Of a stretch of DNA of 54,800 bases, positions 51,356 to 54,800 are shown piece after piece (within the stretch, counting starts at the first letter, position 1; each line of letters opens with the position of its first letter). This DNA is from Bacteroidia bacterium (GTDB lineage Bacteria; Bacteroidota; Bacteroidia; Flavobacteriales; Flavobacteriaceae): assembly GCA_030427585.1 (NCBI GenBank), contig JAUIBW010000038.1, positions 1 through 54,800 on the forward strand, read 5' to 3'. The notes below the pieces were generated by a model, which ran no database searches, was not told the origin of the DNA, and saw only the letters and a list, made by a program, of their open reading frames with translations. Both the position numbers and the translations under genes were made by a program.

Positions 51356-51369
51356 ATGATATTTATCAA
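51356..51369. promoter_or_regulatory. FNR-type box of carbonic anhydrase B
   Basis: ATGAT-ATTT-ATCAA, one mismatch from the FNR consensus, with centre 88.5 bp before the start codon, exactly as in copy A. The surrounding bases (CCATCAATCAAGAA... and ...TTATTGACTAATGAG) still partly match the copy A palindrome, which suggests that it is an eroded form of the same sequence. Confidence 0.7.
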
Positions 51370-51445
51370 TTAATTTATTGACTAATGAGCGGTTTAAACC
51401 AGAATAAATCGATATTTTTAAAGTATTAACTATTACACAAAACTC

Positions 51446-52345
51446 ATGACACAATCTTCTGATTTACAACATAGATTAATTACCATTTTAAAGCTCTCTA
51501 CTTTTCTTATTTTTTTGGGTAGAGCCTACCAACACATCGTTTGGGATGCTCCCTACAGAACTTTTTTATGGGACGAAAGTATCTTAAAAGGTAGCATTGA
51601 AGCTATTTTTGGTATCGCCTGGAATGATTATGTAACTAGCCTCTCGGCTGCTAATACAATTTCTTTTTCGATAAAAGTAATAGGCATCTTTTATCTTATT
51701 TGTGCTATCATTACCTTAATGATAAAACCAAGTATGAAAAAAACAGGTAAATTCTTTCTACTTGGTGGAAGTATGGGTCTTTTTATTTTAGCACTTTTAT
51801 ATTGTAAAGAGAAGTTTTTACATGTAGGGCAATTTTTTGAATATACAATTCAATTTATGACTCCGGTACTTCTTTATATGGTATTATTTACTTCTATCGA
51901 ATTTAAAAAGATACGCTTAATTGCTCTTATTGCTATTGCTCTTACGTTTAGCTGTCATGGCTTATATGCTATTGGATATTACCCTAGACCAGGTAGTTTT
52001 ATCGACATGACACTTAACACCTTGCCAATTAGTGAGCCTAGTGCACATGCTATGTTAAAAATAGCAGGCATCCTTGATTTTGTAGTTGCCATTGCTATTT
52101 TTATTCCCAGAATATCGTATGCTGCCTTAGTATATGCCTTTGTATGGGGAGGATTAACTGCTATAGCTCGACTAGTTGGTCATTTTCACATTGCTTTCTT
52201 ATGGAACTCATTTAGTCAATGGACCTGGGAAATGTTAATTAGGCTACCTCATGGTTTAGTTCCCTTGTTTGTGATAATTGCAGATCGTCCTAATTTACGT
52301 TATCTAAAGAAATTTTCTTTTAGAAAAACTCCTCAGACTGCATAA
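51446..52345 (+). CDS. Polytopic membrane protein of unknown function
   Basis: A 299-residue inner-membrane protein with about eight hydrophobic segments and no signal peptide. Motifs that may matter are FLGRAYQHIVWDAPYRTFLWDE near the N-terminus and ARLVGHFHIAFLWNSFSQW near the C-terminus. I cannot assign a family; a distant DoxX-like relation is possible. It is divergent from anhydrase B and shares the FNR-box region (box centre about 83 bp before its ATG), so it may be co-regulated. Confidence 0.7.
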   Translation: MTQSSDLQHRLITILKLSTFLIFLGRAYQHIVWDAPYRTFLWDESILKGSIEAIFGIAWNDYVTSLSAANTISFSIKVIGIFYLICAIITLMIKPSMKKTGKFFLLGGSMGLFILALLYCKEKFLHVGQFFEYTIQFMTPVLLYMVLFTSIEFKKIRLIALIAIALTFSCHGLYAIGYYPRPGSFIDMTLNTLPISEPSAHAMLKIAGILDFVVAIAIFIPRISYAALVYAFVWGGLTAIARLVGHFHIAFLWNSFSQWTWEMLIRLPHGLVPLFVIIADRPNLRYLKKFSFRKTPQTA

Positions 52346-52371
52346 TACATTCGCCATTATACTTCATAAAA

Positions 52372-52401
52372 AAACTGCCTGAATTTGTATTCAGGCAGTT
52401 T
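52372..52401. terminator. Bidirectional terminator between convergent genes
   Basis: Perfect 13-bp stem AAACTGCCTGAAT / ATTCAGGCAGTTT with a short TTGT loop, A-rich before and T-rich after, serving both convergent genes. Confidence 0.9.
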
Positions 52402-52423
52402 AAATACGAGTAAGAAAGCTATT

Positions 52424-54800
52424 TTATTTCTTAATAAACTTCTTACTTATCTCTCCTTTTTTTGTTTTAATAACTATAAAATACACCCCTGCATTTAATT
52501 TATCAATAGCATAAGTCGTTTTCTCCGATTTAAAATACACTTTATCAACCACCCTTCCGAACATATCTCTGATAATGGCTTCAGATCCGTTGGCTTTAGC
52601 ATAATCAGGGTATTTAATATGTAATACGCCAGATTCTATCGGGTTTGGATGAATTTCCAATTTTTTCTCTACAACACTGTTCTCGTCTGCTAATGAGGTA
52701 TCATTTCTTTGTGCAACAGCTACCATAGTATGCGGGTTATCGATAGTAACAATACTACCTCCTGTAGGGTTCCAAACATCGATATTAGTAGGTAAAACAA
52801 ACAAGTTGTTATCACTTAACTGTCCTACACTACTCGCATTATCTACTTTAATAGTTCTAAGTTCTATCTTATTTTTATCGATCCACAACCACTTAAACTG
52901 GTTAAATGACCCTGCAGCTCTTGTCCAGTTTTTTGTATCAGAAGCATTACGTAAAGGAGCCCCCCAACACCCTTCGCCAACATAGATTGCTCTCTTTGGG
53001 TCATTATCTGCTCTTACAAATCCTTCATCACTTCCTGTACCCGTTGATGGGATAATAGGCCAGGTACGTTTTACCACATGAGAATCACTCTCCATCACCA
53101 ATTGTACGGCATGGGTATAAAACGGTTTTGACCAAGCATCATACTGATCATTTTGTTCTGATTTACCAGGTTCATGAGGTCTGGTTGCTCTATGATATTG
53201 AGCTACAGCCCAAGTGTGATTGGCAGAATTGGATGCTAAATCATTAGCCAACCAGCTTCCCTGTGTACCTGCTGGTGTTACCTCTGTATTTAAGGTATAG
53301 GTTCTTATCAAATTGCCTCCAAAACTCAATGCATAATATTCTCCTCCTGCAGCAGTAGGGATATCAAAAAGATCTCTAATATCATTAGAGCTTTCGTGAT
53401 TACCTCGTGCAGCTACTACAGGGATAATTCTCCCATCTGAACCTATAGTTAACTGCCAGTCATCAAACCAGTTTTGCCATTGAGAACTAGACGATGAACT
53501 TGTCATGTCTCCTCCAAATAGCACAGCGTGTGGTCTGATCTTGGCAACAAGCCTATTAGCATTTTGTCGTGGAGTACGATTGTTTCGGGAATCTCCTCCA
53601 GCAATAATTGATAATCGAGTATTGGGATCACTAGGTGCCGTTTTAAACCAAAATCTTTTAGAAACTCCTTCGCTATCTTTGATCACAAAATAATAAGCAG
53701 TATCTGCCTGAAGTCCTGTTAATCTGGCGTAGTTATTATTCATTCCTTTACTAGAAACTGTTCTATCTACAGCTTTACTAAATGGATATGATCCAGCATT
53801 ACTTCCAAAATCTGTAGTACCGTAATGTACCACAGGATTGGTTCCTGTTACCTGATTCCATCCTACAACCATAGTCGTAGACGTGTTACCTCTCCAGGTT
53901 AATCGATACTTTTCTGTTGATGTACTGATTACTGGTGTTTCGGTAAAAGTTGCTGTTACAGTTTTGTCTGAGTTCATTGTGACAGATGTCGGGTTGGTAT
54001 TACCTGATAAATCACCTGACCATCCGCTAAAATCCCATCCCGATGCGGCAGTAGCTGTAACCGTGACAGAGGTTCCAGAATTATAGGTTCCCCCACCACT
54101 TACGGTTCCTTGTCCTGTCGTATTTGTAGTTAAGGTATATTGAACAACATTTGTTGTGGTAACATTAGCAGCATTACTACTGCCGGATACATTACCTGCT
54201 GCATCTTTGGCTCGTACCGTAAAACTATACGTAGTATTCGCCGTAAGACCACTAACATTATAAGTAGTACTAGTTGATGAACCAATACTTGCTCCATCTT
54301 GATATATATCATACCCAGTAACTCCTGTATTATCTGTAGAAGCATCCCAACTAAGATCTACCGATGTGTTTGTAATAGTAGAAGCTGTTAAATTTGCTGG
54401 CACTGTTGGTGCTTGGGTATCAGGAACAATAGAAATAATCTTTATATTATCGATTGCCATATCACTTCTATAACTTGATCCTGTAGTACCTTTTAACTGT
54501 AGTTTTATCATACTACCTCCATAATTAGATAAGCTCACTACCTGAGAATTCCAACTATTACCCTGATTACCTGTCAAACTCCAAGCACTAGTCCACGTAG
54601 CTCCATCATCTGTAGAAACTCTAATTTCTAAAGTTCCCATATTAGATCCATACATATGGTAATCAAAACTAAATTCTGAGTTTGGTTGATTAGAAAGATC
54701 AATACAAGGACTGGTTAAAAGCGCAACCTTATTTGGAAATCCATTTCCATTTCCTGAAGCTTCTGTATAGATATAACTATTACCAGTTGTTGCCGAAGAT
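52424..54800 (-). CDS. T9SS-secreted purple acid phosphatase-like multidomain protein (partial)
   Basis: The frame is open to the window edge; at least 791 residues are visible and the N-terminus is missing. In order: a MAM domain running in from the edge, fibronectin type III (about 80 residues, TVPANLTASTITNTSVDLSWD), an InlB-B-repeat-like module (GTVSGGGTYNSGTSVTVTA), a purple acid phosphatase N-terminal FN3-like domain, a calcineurin-like metallophosphatase (GGDSRNN, FGGDMTS, ARGNHES, QYHRA, ESDSH) and a type IX C-terminal sorting domain (IHPNPIESGVLHIKYP...FIVIKTKKGEISKKFIKK). It is thus an exported phosphoesterase, probably surface-bound. Confidence 0.9.
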   Translation of the reverse strand, partial: SSATTGNSYIYTEASGNGNGFPNKVALLTSPCIDLSNQPNSEFSFDYHMYGSNMGTLEIRVSTDDGATWTSAWSLTGNQGNSWNSQVVSLSNYGGSMIKLQLKGTTGSSYRSDMAIDNIKIISIVPDTQAPTVPANLTASTITNTSVDLSWDASTDNTGVTGYDIYQDGASIGSSTSTTYNVSGLTANTTYSFTVRAKDAAGNVSGSSNAANVTTTNVVQYTLTTNTTGQGTVSGGGTYNSGTSVTVTATAASGWDFSGWSGDLSGNTNPTSVTMNSDKTVTATFTETPVISTSTEKYRLTWRGNTSTTMVVGWNQVTGTNPVVHYGTTDFGSNAGSYPFSKAVDRTVSSKGMNNNYARLTGLQADTAYYFVIKDSEGVSKRFWFKTAPSDPNTRLSIIAGGDSRNNRTPRQNANRLVAKIRPHAVLFGGDMTSSSSSSQWQNWFDDWQLTIGSDGRIIPVVAARGNHESSNDIRDLFDIPTAAGGEYYALSFGGNLIRTYTLNTEVTPAGTQGSWLANDLASNSANHTWAVAQYHRATRPHEPGKSEQNDQYDAWSKPFYTHAVQLVMESDSHVVKRTWPIIPSTGTGSDEGFVRADNDPKRAIYVGEGCWGAPLRNASDTKNWTRAAGSFNQFKWLWIDKNKIELRTIKVDNASSVGQLSDNNLFVLPTNIDVWNPTGGSIVTIDNPHTMVAVAQRNDTSLADENSVVEKKLEIHPNPIESGVLHIKYPDYAKANGSEAIIRDMFGRVVDKVYFKSEKTTYAIDKLNAGVYFIVIKTKKGEISKKFIKK

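Noticed and set aside
53883..54345. Open frames on both strands inside the phosphatase gene repeats
   Set aside because: They arise from the Thr/Ser/Gly-rich codon pattern of the FN3 and InlB-like modules and carry no recognisable domain.
1..54800. tRNA, rRNA, CRISPR arrays and transposases
   Set aside because: Looked for by eye on both strands; no cloverleaf, rRNA-like stretch, regularly spaced repeat or DDE/Y1 transposase motif was found.

Overview
The window is about 54.8 kb of AT-rich DNA that reads as a chromosome segment of a marine-type member of the Bacteroidetes, most likely family Flavobacteriaceae (an Aquimarina-like genus is my guess, not shown). The evidence is a type IX secretion C-terminal domain on the last gene, many SPII lipoproteins, TAnnTTTG promoter elements, weak Shine-Dalgarno sites, and families typical of this phylum (DUF5117-type metalloprotease, DUF4136, DUF4230, DUF5522, DUF5690, the HmgA/HppD pair, eukaryote-like leucine-rich repeats). 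I found no rRNA, tRNA, CRISPR array, transposase or phage gene.

Layout. 0.3-6.9 kb: a lipoprotein metalloprotease, aquaporin Z, a small DUF5706-like membrane protein, an NAD(P)-binding/DUF2867 protein and an NTF2-like lipoprotein. 7-22.3 kb: a loose run of small, mostly singly transcribed accessory genes (methyltransferase, metallo-beta-lactamase fold lipoprotein, Crp/Fnr regulator, PPOX and thioesterase pair, serine hydrolase, serine/threonine dehydratase, LRR protein, GNAT enzymes, arylamine N-acetyltransferase, membrane-bound AraC regulator with a lipocalin, stand-alone TIR protein). 22.6-26 kb: hemL, a GH73/LysM lipoprotein, an ACC-deaminase-like enzyme and a small HExxH membrane protein, tightly packed on the minus strand. 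26-35.7 kb: small conserved proteins, several decayed genes (a frameshifted RibD/DHFR-like gene, a nonsense-split CxxC protein, an OmpW relic), an SSB, and a peptidase U32-ferredoxin pair. 35.7-38.1 kb: the homogentisate branch of tyrosine breakdown (hmgA-hppD). 38.4-42.2 kb: an XRE-cupin regulator and a three-gene operon (DUF5690 transporter, TIGR03364 flavoenzyme, phosphonatase-like HAD) that looks like aminophosphonate catabolism. 42.8-46.6 kb: an operon of a Rieske-glutamate-synthase fusion, an unknown protein, a 47-residue membrane peptide and a cation/proton antiporter. 46.7-51.3 kb: two copies of an alpha-carbonic anhydrase plus Crp/Fnr regulator unit. 51.4-54.8 kb: a membrane protein and a very large type-IX-secreted purple-acid-phosphatase-like protein that runs off the window.

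The most striking observation is the duplicated carbonic anhydrase/Crp-Fnr unit. Each anhydrase gene has an FNR-type box (TTGAT-N4-ATCAA or one mismatch) at exactly the same distance from its start codon (centre 88.5 bp upstream) and from a TAnnTTTG -7 element (55 bp, i.e. about -62 from the start of transcription, the class I activator position). In one copy the box sits at the centre of a perfect 31-bp inverted repeat. Together with the neighbouring antiporter and glutamate-synthase-like operon this may be a CO2/pH/nitrogen homeostasis island; that last step is inference. Other regulatory signals are paired TTTAC-N5-GTAAA sites at the phosphonate operon with a related sequence at the XRE-cupin gene, 14-bp direct repeats before the lipocalin gene, and a TAAGGTT inverted repeat before hmgA. 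A family of inverted-repeat elements with AAACTTTTTT ends occurs three times.
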